NCBI GenBank assembly: GCA_943736015.1
Contig: OX031060.1
Coordinates: forward strand, 4,608,001 to 4,672,000
Direction of reading: 5' to 3'
Source: Tridacna crocea
Lineage: Eukaryota; Mollusca; Bivalvia; Cardiida; Cardiidae
Length of the DNA: 64,000 bases
Of this stretch, positions 53,493-63,899 are shown piece by piece (positions within the stretch are counted from its first letter, which is position 1; each line of letters begins with the position of its first letter). The notes beneath the pieces were generated by a model. The model made no database searches. It worked only from the letters and a program-made list of their open reading frames with translations, and was not told where the DNA came from. Position numbers and translations under genes: made by a program.

Positions 53493-54176
53493 TTTCTCGT
53501 GATCTGATTGGTTAACATGCCAGGAACATGTATTATATCATGTACCCTGGCAAAAACAACATTAAACCATTTTCCTTTTTGAGTGCCCCGTAAACATCAC
53601 TACTTGCAACACAACATCCAAAATAGCGGCGTCGATCGATCACTAGACTGCACGTTTAAATGCAGCAAACTGCACGTTGTAGAGATGTCAGTTTTTATTG
53701 ATTATTTTTTTTTATTTTCGTTTATTTATCGTCGCTACCGGTTGCCCATCTGAGCGACGCCCCCAGAAGACGGTTAGTTGTTACGGGGGATAGTGCAAGG
53801 ATACAGTACGAAACTACTGAGAATTCCGCCTGGTTCTTTAGCGTGCTCGGTGTGTAGCACCGTCACACGGGACCTCGGTTTAACGTCTCATCCGAAAGAC
53901 TATTAGTAATTTTTAGTTGGCCAGCCGGGGATTCGAACCCACAACCTGTAGAACATTGTGTTCACAAGTCCTACGCTCTACCTACTGAGCTATATCGGCT
54001 GGTAGAGATGTCAGTATCCAGTGACGTCAGTTTTCATTGAATCGGGGCACTCAGAAGGGAATTTCTACTTCGTCAGCATACTCGATCGTGAGGTAGAAAA
54101 GTTCGGCCCGACATGATTCCCCACAGCCGTGAACAAGTTTCCAAGTCCCCTGCCACCTGACCGTACAACTAATAAT
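53493..54176 (+). mobile_element. Family G element interrupted by a SINE
   Basis: GGAAATTTCTCGTGATCTGA at the left and CCTGACCGTACAACTAATAA at the right. The interruption (53693-54001) lies between TGCACGTTGTAGAGATGTCA and TATCCAGTGACGTCAG. Confidence 0.8.
53693..54001 (-). mobile_element. tRNA-derived SINE with 14-bp target duplication
   Basis: On the minus strand it starts GCCGATATAGCTCAGTAGG (A box), with B box GTGGGTTCGAATCCCC. The tRNA-like head is of near-normal length. A body with GACGTTAAACCGAGGTCCC, a type of block I associate with conserved-core SINEs of invertebrates, follows, and it ends in an A-rich tail. GTAGAGATGTCAGT occurs on both sides (53679-53692 and 54002-54015). Confidence 0.88.
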
Positions 54177-54248
54177 GCTCTTGTCGACAATTTCCGATCT
54201 TTGAGCAAAGCTTTGCTTAATAAACTTGGTTAAATTTAAAAAACTGGG

Positions 54249-54250
54249 TT

Positions 54251-54281
<31 letters not shown>
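54249..54281. repeat. (TTG)n microsatellite
   Basis: Ten to eleven TTG units. Confidence 0.95.
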
Positions 54282-54397
54282 CAAATAATGTCATAAAAAC
54301 ATATTTTTGCGTTTATGAAACTACTTTCTCAAATCTAAGTACTCTGATCAAAAGTGTATGTAGCTCACATGATGTCATGCTTTTTGTTAAAGATAAA

Positions 54398-54501
54398 GAA
54401 AACATTTTGGTAACCAGCATTTTCTCCTTTTCCCACAAAGTTTTCAAAGGCAACATTCTACAGGTTACTTAAAACTTAGAACTGTGTGGTAAATGTTTAA
54501 G
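54398..54501. repeat. Family A, right half
   Basis: GAAAACATTTTGGTAACCAG, CATTTTCTCCTTTTCCCAC, then GAACTGTGTGGTAAATG. Confidence 0.65.
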
Positions 54502-54594
54502 CCTATTTCAGAGTTAGGATGTCCTGGGAATCCAACCAGTAACCTCTGGATTCAAGCCGTGTACATTACCGATGGACCTACAAGCTCGGCAGGG

Positions 54595-54820
54595 TTAACC
54601 CTTTCCCAAACAATCCCTGGTTTTAACGGGTTTGGAATAGTAGCCTTTTGAAAACATTGTGGGAAAAGGAGAAAATGCTGGTAACCAGCATTTTCTCTTT
54701 TTCCCACAATGTTTTCTACCCTATCATAGACAGAAATAATCTTTTCAGCAAGAATTGAATTGTCTGCAAATGCTTTCAATTTGGTCTAGTCCAAAAGTTT
54801 GTCGTTTGGGAAAGGGTTAA
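54595..54820. mobile_element. TTAA element family A, full copy
   Basis: TTAACCCTTTCCCAAACAAT to GTTTGGGAAAGGGTTAA; core GCTGGTAACCAGC; TIRs here are the longest and best matched in the family (CCCTTTCCCAAAC on both sides). Confidence 0.9.
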
Positions 54821-55059
54821 GAGTTAGGCATTACCTATTGAAGTACTTTATTCTTTGTTCTCAGGCGTTTGATTGTTTTTATATAAATCTCAAAAAATCC
54901 GCTCAAAACAATTTGCCTTATGAACTTTAAGCTGTAATACTTAACCTACTCAGTAAGTAAACCGTAAATATCCATCTAGAAAAAAATGAAGCCTAAATTA
55001 TTGCGTTTCTAAAAATCTTTTGGGTCTGTTACGTAAAAAAACAACAACATACATCACAT

Positions 55060-55140
55060 GTACATCGGATAAGATAGATCACAGATCTGACTGCGTGTTC
55101 TGTGCAGTCTGATCTTTGATCTACACATTCTGAAAAAAAA
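55060..55140. repeat. Family D hairpin
   Basis: TAGATCACAGATCTGACTGC and GCAGTCTGATCTTTGATCTA around GTGTTCTGT. Confidence 0.65.
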
Positions 55141-55258
55141 TGTATTGAATCCGGCTACATTGCCAAAAAGTTAACTAGGGTTTGTATATTTATTTCCCTT
55201 CAGGATACCAATGAACTCAATATGTATGAAATAACATACATATGTTTGATTCGCCGTT

Positions 55259-55472
55259 TTTACCCTTTAGATGCAAAGCGCGACTCACTGACCTTTTGCG
55301 GACAGTGTAGATCAAGATCAGACTGCACAGGACGTGCAGTCTGATCTTGGATCTACACTTTCCGAAAAGGAGATATCTTTCCTCCAAAGTATCTTTGCAA
55401 AAAAGGAAAATTTGTTTTTTTTACTCTCTGTTTGAAAGTTTCATTTCTTTTATTTAGTAGGATAAGGGTTAA
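55259..55472. mobile_element. Family D element with outer ends
   Basis: TTTACCCTTTAGATGCAAAG at the left, hairpin GCGGACAGTGTAGATCAAG, and GTAGGATAAGGGTTAA at the right. About 214 bp. Confidence 0.75.
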
Positions 55473-55490
55473 CTCTGGACGTTCATCTGT

Positions 55491-55702
55491 TTAACCCTTT
55501 GGCGGCTGAGCGCTACTAGCTGGCCTTTTTGCGAACAGTGTAGATCAAGATCAGACTGCACAGAACGTGCAGTCTGATCTTGGATCTACATTGTCCGATA
55601 AGGAGATGTTATTCCCCAAAACATAACCTTGAAACAGCAATATTTGGGTTACTGATATGGAATTGAAAATTTAATTCTAGTAACTTAGCTGGATAAGGGT
55701 TG
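55491..55702. mobile_element. Family D element, full copy with TTAA end
   Basis: TTAACCCTTTGGCGGCTGAG to AGCTGGATAAGGGTTGA. Hairpin arms AGTGTAGATCAAGATCAGAC and complement around AGAACGT. Together with 55259 it defines the whole element. Confidence 0.82.
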
Positions 55703-55885
55703 AAAAGCATTTAACCAATTACTTCAGGCAAACGAGACATTCATGCAGTACTGGAACCACTTTTAAAAACACTGTGGTAGAAGGAAAAAATGTTCGTAAA
55801 AGTCAATGTCCCCTATTGCCACAATGTTCTCAAATGAGATACACCACAAAAAAAAGAGAGAAAAATATCCTTGTTAGATTAATGA

Positions 55886-56099
55886 AACCATTACCACACA
55901 ATCCCTACTTTTCACGACCCTGAGAAAGAAACCTTTAGGAAACATTGTGGGAAAAGAAGAAAATGCTGGTAACCAGCATTTTCTCCTTTTCCCACAATGT
56001 TTTCTACCCTTCACAAAACAAATTTCAAATTTTCAGTCACTTTTATTTTTTCGTCTGCAAATGTTTTCGATTAAATTTTGTCGTTTGGTAATGAGTTAA
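55886..56099. mobile_element. TTAA element family A, near-full copy
   Basis: AAACCATTACCACACAATCC to GTTTGGTAATGAGTTAA; core GCTGGTAACCAGC. Confidence 0.82.
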
Positions 56100-56394
56100 A
56101 GAGTAATAGATCTAGGCCTACATTAAATCTTTGCGATGCATTTTGTTGCGATTACATATTCTGTATTTCCGGTCGTATGAAGCAGTGATAGCTCAAAAAG
56201 CTACTTCTTTTTTGCGCAATCATGGTTTCACATTTTACATCTACATGTACTCATGTTTAAGTGCTTATTTCACAAAGTCTTTTTCATTAGTTTACAAGGA
56301 CGTTCAAGTTTACAGCCGCAAAATTGAGTTGAGAGAGCTTGTGGTCCAAGCTACGGAGCCCGGTAGGTGTCATGCTCTACACATTTCTTATTTC

Positions 56395-56680
56395 GAAATA
56401 ACGAAATCCTAGATCAATCAAACGAAATCGATCAAACGAAACGAAATTCCGAGAAAACGAAATACAAAATCGTTAAAACAAAATGCTATTTTGCGAAAAC
56501 GAAATGCGACTTTGAGAAAACGAAACGCTATTTCGAGAAAACGAATAGTATGTTCGGAACACTTGGTTGTCATAGTGTACAGACTGTGTGGTCACTTATC
56601 TCACATCTCATGACAACCAAGTGTTCTGAACATAGGGCCTACCCATTTCGTTTTCTCCAAATAGCATGCCGTTTTCACGA
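56395..56680. repeat. AAACGAAA-rich tandem followed by a long inverted repeat
   Basis: Units such as TTTCGAGAAAACGAAA recur about seven times to 56550. Then GTTCGGAACACTTGGTTGTC is matched in reverse by GACAACCAAGTGTTCTGAAC near 56611, with a 38-base loop, and TTTCGTTTTCTCCAAATAGC closes the structure, complementary to the tandem part. Confidence 0.65.
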
Positions 56681-56904
56681 TTAGTATCGAAATTAGTTTC
56701 GAAATATTTTGCTATTGGTCAATTTTCTGTATCTACTTCAAGATTCAATTGTTCGTTCGGCAAAAGTGATTATATGAACCCACAATTCTAACATGGCACG
56801 TGAATTTAGCTCTATAAACGCAATGCAACGAAAGCGTTGTAAAATCTACGTTATTCTATGTAGGGTGACGTCATTCTGTATGCCGTATAGAGTGACGTCG
56901 TTCA

Positions 56905-57173
56905 ATATGGAGTGCAACACGCGAAAAGGTGCATTCGGACATTTGCGTAAAGTGTCGTCCCGGATTAGCCTGCGCAGTCCGCGCAGGCTAATCCGAGACG
57001 GCACTTTACGACTACATTAGATTTTGTGCTACAGTAAACTTGCGTAAAACAGAAAATCACATAAAATCGGAAAGTGTCGTTTCGGATTAGCCTGTGCGGA
57101 CGGCACAAGCTGATCCGAGACGACACTTTACGCAAATGTCCGAATGCACCTTTTCGCGTGTTGCACTCCATAT
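56905..57173. mobile_element. Family E palindromic element, full copy
   Basis: 269 bp; ATATGGAGTGCAACACGCG ends in perfect inversion over more than 40 bases. The inner palindromes GGATTAGCCTGCGCAGTCC and complement are also near-perfect. Confidence 0.9.
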
Positions 57174-57304
57174 GATGTAAGTAAGTTATTCGATGGTATA
57201 TAGTCTGCATCCGTGTTTTTAGTCAAACTATGAACTTGTTTTCCTTTTATTAAGACTTGGCCATGTTAGATCCGAAATAATCTTCTTTCTATGCTGCTTT
57301 ATCG

Positions 57305-57585
57305 TTCAATAAACCGCGTTGTGAGTTATGAGGCGAAATGAATAAACCACTCGGGCTGTCACCCTCGTGGATTATTTATTGTGCATCATAACTTACAACC
57401 GTGGTTTATTGACCGATGAACCACGATAGGAACAAGATTATTTCTTGAATAAACCACGTTGTGAGTTATGAGGCGCAATTGATAAACCACTTGGGCTTTT
57501 GCTCTAGCGGGTTATTTATTGTGCTTCATAACTCACAACTGTGGTTTATTGAACGATAAACCACGATAGAAAGAAGATTTTTTTG
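57305..57585. repeat. Tandem pair of hairpin units (about 146 bp)
   Basis: AATAAACCGCGTTGTGAGTT, CACTCGGGCTG and CACAACTGTGGTTTATTGAA type blocks. Each unit folds on itself (AACCAC/GTGGTT arms), and the two units differ at several positions. Confidence 0.75.
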
Positions 57586-58030
57586 TTAACTATATGATGG
57601 CTTGCTTTGTAGGCCTATAATGAATCACAGAAATACATGAAACCCCCTTTTGCCAGAACATGGCTCAATTATAAATTTTCGTCTTTCATTTTAAATGTGT
57701 TGGTTTACATGTATAGCCATTTATCTGTGAAAAGCGCATTAAAATTGATAAAGAAAACGTATCTAAGCCCAATAGATAGTTGGATATCCTTTGATATCCT
57801 TTTTATCTTTACAGGAAAATTATCGGGTTATGTTATCACTCTAAATTTCCTTGTACTTTCGATAAAATTTTAACTCCAAAAACTAATAAATCATGTTCTG
57901 TGGAAAGGGGTCTTAATGCATCTGCAAAAAGTGTCGATCCAAGTCAGCCTGCGCAATCCGCGCAGGCTGACTTGGATCGAAACTTTTTGCTGTCTATAAA
58001 TTTTCTGCATGACCAGTCTACTTCGTACGG
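57586..58030. repeat. Family F element region
   Basis: CCCCCTTTTGCCAGAACATG at 57642 and TGTGGAAAGGGGTCTTAATG at 57899 are family F outer parts. The hairpin GTGTCGATCCAAGTCAGCC and complement around CGCAATCCGCG follows. Confidence 0.6.
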
Positions 58031-58044
58031 AATACCATTAGGGC

Positions 58045-58690
58045 CATCGCCTATAAAATGTTGATTTTAAGCGCGATCCTCGATAGTATGATGGCGATAA
58101 CGCGATAGTACGATAATGATAATGCAATGATGATAACGCGATTTATTTCATGCTTTCCGGTAGGATATCGAGAAATAGAAGTGAAAATATTTTTCGATCT
58201 TACACTGGTACCACCAGTGAAAATACCGATTTTCACGTTCTTGTTGCCTAGGTAAATTGCGCGTGCCTAACAACCAGATGGGAAATATGACGTCATATAC
58301 CTTACATTTCTCGCGCTTGACGTAACGTTGCTATGCGGGAGGGGTACGCCACGGGGAAAAATGGAAAAGAACTGCACTGAATTTTGATAAAGCTCCTCCC
58401 AGAAAGGGTAAAAAGCATGAAATAAAAGGATTTTTTTTTTCGGTAAAAGATCGAAATTTATTTCATCTCGTGAACACCATCGGTAATATTTTCACTCGTG
58501 GCTGCGCCACTCGTGAAAATATTACCGATGGTGTCCACTCGATGAAATAAATTTCGATCTTTCACCGAAAAAAACAAATATCCTCTATATCATACCGCAT
58601 TGTCATCATAGTACTATCGTGTTATCGTCATCGTGCTATCGAGCATCGCGTTTAAATTCAACAAATTCACACGCGATGGTCCTAATGGTC
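58045..58690. repeat. 22-bp minisatellite element split by a family K insertion
   Basis: GATAACGCGATAGTACGATA units to 58142, family K, then CATCATAGTACTATCGTG and GTTATCGTCATCGTGCTAT to 58640, with CGTTTAAATTCAACAAATTC at the end. The blocks on each side have opposite orientation, as at 28128-28815. Confidence 0.65.
58139..58585 (+). mobile_element. Family K element, full-looking copy
   Basis: ATTTCATGCTTTCCGGTAGG at the left, AATATGACGTCATATACC, GGTACGCCACGGGGAAAA, and a near-perfect terminal hairpin (GATCGAAATTTATTTCATC and complement) of more than 120 bases. Confidence 0.8.
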
Positions 58691-58742
58691 CTAAGCTCGT
58701 GATACAGTCGGTTGCTGCACCAAAATTATATTTATGGATCCA

Positions 58743-58973
58743 TTAACTCATTTACCAAACGACAGAATTTCAGGCTTGTCCAAATCGAAAGTATTTTGCA
58801 GACGACAAAATAAAAGTGACCGAAAATTTGAAATTTGTTTAGTGAAAGGTAAAAAACATTGTTGGAAAAGGAGAAAATGCTGTTTACAAGCATTTTCTCC
58901 TTTTCTCACAATGTTTTCCAAAGGCTTCTTTCTCAGGGGCGTCAAAAGTAGGGATTGTGTGGTAATGGGTTAA
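58743..58973. mobile_element. TTAA element family A, full copy
   Basis: TTAACTCATTTACCAAACGA to GTGTGGTAATGGGTTAA, TTAA on both sides; core AATGCTGTTTACAAGCATT with a slightly changed centre. Confidence 0.88.
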
Positions 58974-59026
58974 GATGTGATGACTTGCTTAGTATAATGC
59001 AACTCGGAGATGCATGAATTCTAAGT

Positions 59027-59245
59027 TTGGGGTCCTTCGTGGCTCAGCGGCAAAGCGTATCGGACTCGTGACCTATAGGCCCCGGGTTCGAGCCTTCCTG
59101 GGTCCAGTAGATTGTTCATGGGAATGTCCTTGGGTAAGACACCTCAGAGCCCTAGCCTAGTACTGCTAAAACCCAGAAAATACACAGATATGTGAGCGGT
59201 CGTCGTGATATACTATAATAATGTTAAAAGCGGCGTAAAACACCA
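59027..59245 (+). mobile_element. tRNA-headed SINE, best copy of its family
   Basis: A box GTGGCTCAGCGGCAAAGCG and B box CCCGGGTTCGAGCC, then GTTCATGGGAATGTCCTTGG and GAGCCCTAGCCTAGTACTG. It ends in AATGTTAAAAGCGGCGTAAA. Diverged relatives: 33677, 30262, 18165 and perhaps 35789. It abuts the TTAA end of a family B element. Confidence 0.78.
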
Positions 59246-60011
59246 TTAAAGGTGGCCCTTCAGATCTTTGGACGAAAATTTTACAAAAATACAAAAAACT
59301 CATTCTTATAATCCCAAAGCCTTCTAATTTTCATGCATAAAACCCCAGTAGTCGAAAACCATCCGACAACAAGAGAGATTAGAGATTTACAATAGCCCAG
59401 GTCGGCAATGAAGGGAAACACTGTCTGTTTTTATATTAGCATCTCGTTCATTTACATACCGGAAATATACAGACGAAGCTCCAAACATAGCGTCCAAAGT
59501 TCTAGACATTATGGAAAATAATTATCTTTTTGTTATGTTATGGAATTTAAGAGTCATTAATCACGTGCCAGTCACTCATTCCCACAACGCTTTTTTGATT
59601 TTTGGAAATCTAAAAATAGCATTAGAGGCTACGTAGCCTTTTAACCCATTACCACACAATCACTACTTTTAACGACCCTGAGAAAGAAGCCTTTAGAAAA
59701 CATTGTAGGAAAAGGAGAAAATGCTGGTAACCAGCATTTTCTCCTTTTACCACGATGTTTCCTACCCTTCACAAAACAAATTCCAAATTTTCAGTAACTT
59801 TTATTTCATCGTCTGCAAATGCTTTCGATTTGGACAAGCCTAAAATATTGTCTTTTGGTAATGAGTTAAGGGAATACCACCAAAAAAAATTATTTTGTAA
59901 TTTTATGATCCTTAATTATTGATGATTTGCATTGTTTTTCATATACATTTCAGTGATATATAATTTTTTTTAATTTGCTGTGATGTGAAACATCTAAATA
60001 CCTACCTTTAA
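59246..60011 (-). mobile_element. TTAA element family B, full copy carrying a family A insertion
   Basis: TTAAAGGTGGCCCTTCAGAT at the left and TACCTACCTTTAA at the right. Without the insert it is about 540 bp, as at 38573, in the opposite orientation. Confidence 0.85.
59641..59869. mobile_element. TTAA element family A inside family B
   Basis: Inserted between GGCTACGTAGCCTT and GGGAATACC with TTAA at each side. Uninterrupted family B copies at 14290-14305 and 38708-38722 have a single TTAA at the same point, so the TTAA is a true target duplication. Confidence 0.92.
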
Positions 60012-60414
60012 ATCTATCATTCAATGAACTCCTGTTTGTCAAATCTTGGCTCATTTCTCCTTTTTCTCACACGTTTGTCGTGTGTTTAATTTATTGTACA
60101 GTTGTTTGGTTAGTCAGAAATAGCCAGTGGAGGTAGAGGTTAAAATGTACTCCGTAGCCTAAGACAATTTTCATTCTGTATACAGCTTTTTTACTCATCT
60201 TATTTTTGTTATCTTAAGATAGTCCAAAACAGATATGCGAATCCGACAGGTGCAGCGGTTCCCTTTTTTCCGATTAAGTATGTTTTTTCGCATTTTTTAT
60301 GTTCATTTGCGTTAAAACACATGCTGTTTTTGTTTATTTATACTGCTAAAACAAATAAATATTGGGACTGCAGCATGCATCGAAGAAGTTTATGTTTATT
60401 TTTAAGCCGTCCTG
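60012..60414. other. No gene seen
   Basis: T-rich, unique-looking. Confidence 0.35.
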
Positions 60415-60830
60415 TGTGAAAACGAGGCTTAATTAATGCATCTGCAAAAAGTATCGACCCATGAGTCGAAACTTTTTGCAATTTGTAAATTCCATGTATG
60501 TTAAAGAACCATTCTACCTCCATATCGAGCCAATTGTCAGACTAAATGAATTTAAAGGAAACATACTAATGTGATGTCTTGTTTTTTATCGCGAATTAAG
60601 GAGATGCACTAAGCCCCCTTTTTGCCATACTATAGCTCAGATTTATTCTAACTTAAACTCATGCATGGTTAATCACCATTCTACCTCTATATCAAGCTAA
60701 TTGTCAGGCTAAATGAATTTAAATTATCCATACTTATGTGATGTCTTGTTTTTTTATCACGAATTACGGAGATGCACTAAGCCCCCTTTTTGTCACACTA
60801 TAGCTCAGATTTATTCTAATTTATTCTATT
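60415..60830. repeat. Family F remnant and a tandem duplication of about 168 bp
   Basis: GTATCGACCCATGAGTCGAA is a shortened family F hairpin. Then CATTCTACCTCCATATCGAG to AGCTCAGATTTATTCTAA (about 60509-60660) is repeated with few changes at about 60680-60822. Confidence 0.7.
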
Positions 60831-60924
60831 TTATACTTTATTTTATCGACGCAAAATGATATGAGCGGAGCTCTTGAAAAAATAGGTTTACGTATTTCCG
60901 TCATGCAATATACCATTTCAGTCT

Positions 60925-61090
60925 TCAGTCAATCAATCAGTCAACCAACCAATCAATCAATCAATTAATCAATCAGTCAACCAACCAATTAATCAATCAG
61001 TCAACCAATCAATCAATCAACCAACCATTCAATTAATCAATCAGTCAACCAACCAATCAATCAATCAACCAACCAATCAATCAATCAAGT
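60925..61090. repeat. (CAAT)n degenerate repeat with CAGTCAACCAACC
   Basis: ATCAATCAATCAGTCAACCA units; a higher-order repeat of about 35-45 bp is visible. Confidence 0.9.
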
Positions 61091-61217
61091 TTATTTGACG
61101 AACTATTTATTTGTCGAACAAGCGACTACTTTAAAATTTCCACTGTCTGAATACGTCACGGTCCAACAAAAGAGGGCTTACAGGATGAATTTGTCCTTGG
61201 AAGGAAAGACAACATAA

Positions 61218-61610
61218 TTATTTCATGCTTTGCGGTAGAATATCGAAAAAAAAAGCAGTGAAAATGTTTTTCGATCTTACACTGGTCCAACCAGTGAAAG
61301 TACCGATTTTCATGTTTTTGTTGCCTAGGTTAATTGCCCGTGCCTCACAATCAGATGGAAATATGACGTCATTTACATTACATTTCTCCCGCTTGACGTA
61401 ATATTGTAATGCTTTGCTATGCCTGAGGGGTACGCCATGGGGAATAATGGAAAAAGAACGGTACTGTATTTTGATAAAGTTCCTCTCAGAAAGGGTTCAA
61501 AGCATGAAATAAGTAGAATATTTGGTTTTGTTTCGGTGAAAGATCGAAATTTATTTCATCTCGTGAACACCATCGGTCTCTCACCGAAAAAAAAAACTAT
61601 CCTCTCTGTA
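61218..61610 (+). mobile_element. Family K element, hairpin shortened
   Basis: ATTTCATGCTTTGCGGTAGA at the left. The terminal hairpin has lost most of its second arm: after GTGAACACCATCGGT the sequence jumps to CTCTCACCG. Confidence 0.75.
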
Positions 61611-61780
61611 AAAAAAGAAACAGATAAGAGAAATAGAAGATGCTTTTCTGCATGACCTCCTTTTCCGTTTCTGGTGATATTGTTGCTGCAAAGCAAGAGA
61701 AACTGGTTGAGAACTTCTGGTAATTAATCGGCAATCATAAAGGAGATGTATATGCACCAAGACTAGTCCATGTAGATACA

Positions 61781-62418
61781 ATATGGCCTTCAACACGCGA
61801 AAAGGGGCATTCAGACATTTGCGTAAAGTGTCGTCTCGGATCAGCCTCTGCTGTCATCGCAGGCTAATCCTAAACTGCACTTTCTGATTTAACGTAATGG
61901 ACCCGTAATAAAAAAACAGCTATTTCCACTATAATATCATCCTACAAAATTTGCGGAGACTAAAAATTAGTTTTATTGTAGTACTTTCAACGAGCCACTT
62001 TGTCTTTTTTGTCCTTCCTAGAATTATAATTTATAAATCTAAAACCACTATATTCTCATTACAAAGCGGTATGATAATTACCTCCCTTTTCTGGAAACTA
62101 GCAAAAGTATCACCTTTTCTGGAAACTAACAAAAGTATCAGCAGATACTTTAAAGGCAGACATCACAGGAACTTCTGGTCGGTTAAAAATGCGCAAAAGT
62201 ATTATATCTGTATCAGCAGTATGTATCAACTGTCAGGAAATTTACGGGTCCACTACATAATGTAATTTTCTGTTTTGCGCAAGTCTGCTGTAGCACAAAT
62301 TCAAATTTAGTCGTAAAAAAATCGTCTCGGATTAGCCTGCCCAGACTGCGCAGGCTGATCCGAGACGGCATTTTACGCAAATGTCCGAATGTCCCTTTTG
62401 GCGTGTTATAGGCAATAT
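61781..62418. mobile_element. Family E element interrupted by family C
   Basis: ATATGGCCTTCAACACGCGA to GCACTTTCTGATTTAACG at the left. It resumes at 62261 with GTAATTTTCTGTTTTGCGCA and ends GGCGTGTTATAGGCAATAT. Without the insert it is close to 270 bp. Confidence 0.8.
61895..62260 (+). mobile_element. Family C element inside family E
   Basis: TGGACCCGTAATAAAAA to TTTACGGGTCCACTAC, inverted ends of about 12 bp. The block CACCTTTTCTGGAAACTAAC is duplicated (about 62090 and 62113). The flanks TAAT/ATAATG do not show a clean TTAA here. Confidence 0.75.
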
Positions 62419-63743
62419 TATATAATACAACGCATCAATGTTCATCTGTCGCAACTTAGAAAATCTACATCTAGTAAACCACAAAATCAAACGCAAAATT
62501 GTTACCATGTTATACTAGGGGAATGAAATAAAATAAAACTTGAAAATGATGTAGTTTTAACGATACAAAGAGAGCTGAGAAGCTTTTATGTGAAAGGAAG
62601 AATACACATGATTATCTTTGCATGATTATTTAATTTAATTTTCATGTTATATTTCAAAAACCTCTATTTCATTGTCACAATGACAGCGCTACCTCATTAC
62701 CATTCGGTAAAACTCGGTTTATTCGTTGATAAAGTGCTTCGGCTGTATCACGTAGCTTGATATGCACCTACACAATCATTATTTCCCGCTAGATGGCAAT
62801 CTATAAATACTCATCTATCTAATTTGGGCATCCTTGGTACAGAACCAAACCTCTTTCCTACGCAACAACAGTTACTTTGAATTTCGAACTAAAATAAACC
62901 TTTACTCAATAAAATGCTACCTCGTGCAATTCACTTAGCTATGATCAGCAGTTTAGAGAAATCTGGAGCTAAAGCAGGTCTCATTTCTCCTCAAACGTAT
63001 TGCTAAAGACTTTTTTCTACATTGCTACTTTATAGAGCGTAATATTACAGTCAGTCCGCTTTCGGGGCTAGTGATGCGTCATATAAGACAGTCGAATCTT
63101 CTAAGAATATGAAATGCACAGACAACGGTAGCTTGATATGCACCCACACTATATTATTTCGCCGGAAGTAAACCGTTTCACCGTTTTTAAAATCGTAACA
63201 CTCCACTTAGAAAGCAAATACTACGCACAATTTTCCGTTTGAATCTTTCTTAATACTACAACATTTCCGATGACAAACAGTTGATACCTCTATTACCTAA
63301 CTCGGTCTATAAATCAAGTTCGTATATTCAAGCCATAGGTTGCTATTATTGCCATTGTTGATCGATGTATATGGCACCGCCATATTGAAAAAGATCATGT
63401 GACTGAAAGTATTTCAAAACGGAAACTTACGGACGACGAGAATAGATGTTGGTACGGAATCGACCGAGTTGTAAAGAGTGCCCCATTACATACCAATAAA
63501 ACAAAACAAACTCTATTACCAAAGAGCTCTCTCTAATTGAATGAACATGCATCCTCGGTAAGTTGAACGTACGGCCATTTGCCGCTAGGATCATAAATTT
63601 ATTCCCAGAAACATTCAAAACCACTGGCAATAAACTGCAATACCAGACATGTTTTTGACCGCCAGATCATAAATATTCGATAGGGAGTTGTAGATAAGAT
63701 TATATCCTTTCAACAACACAGGGGTAAATGGAGGCTTTGGCGG
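62419..63743. other. No gene seen; diverged interspersed repeats
   Basis: CCCGCTAGATGGCAATCTAT (62787) and ATATGCACCTACACAATC recur within the stretch and at 40.9 kb; the 63440-63480 block resembles 22810-22855. Open frames are short and without features. Confidence 0.4.
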
Positions 63744-63805
63744 TCGGTATAGGCCAACATCAGGCTGCACAGAACGTGCCGTCTGATCTTGACCCACCCC
63801 GTCCG
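63744..63805. repeat. Family D hairpin, diverged
   Basis: GGCCAACATCAGGCTGCACA, GAACGTGCCGTCTGATCTTG and CCGTCCGC. Confidence 0.6.
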
Positions 63806-63899
63806 CTTCTTTGGAAAAGTATTTACAATAATAAAGAATCTGTCAGAGTTTCATTAGCCTGTACTTCCAGGCTTCCGAAGGAAGCGGGTTTGATTTACA

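Noticed and set aside
53920-54001. Functional tRNA gene on the minus strand
   Set aside because: The head looks tRNA-like, but it is the 5' part of a SINE with its own target duplication and tail.
56131-56412. 93-residue open frame
   Set aside because: No family features and it runs into a purine-rich tandem repeat.
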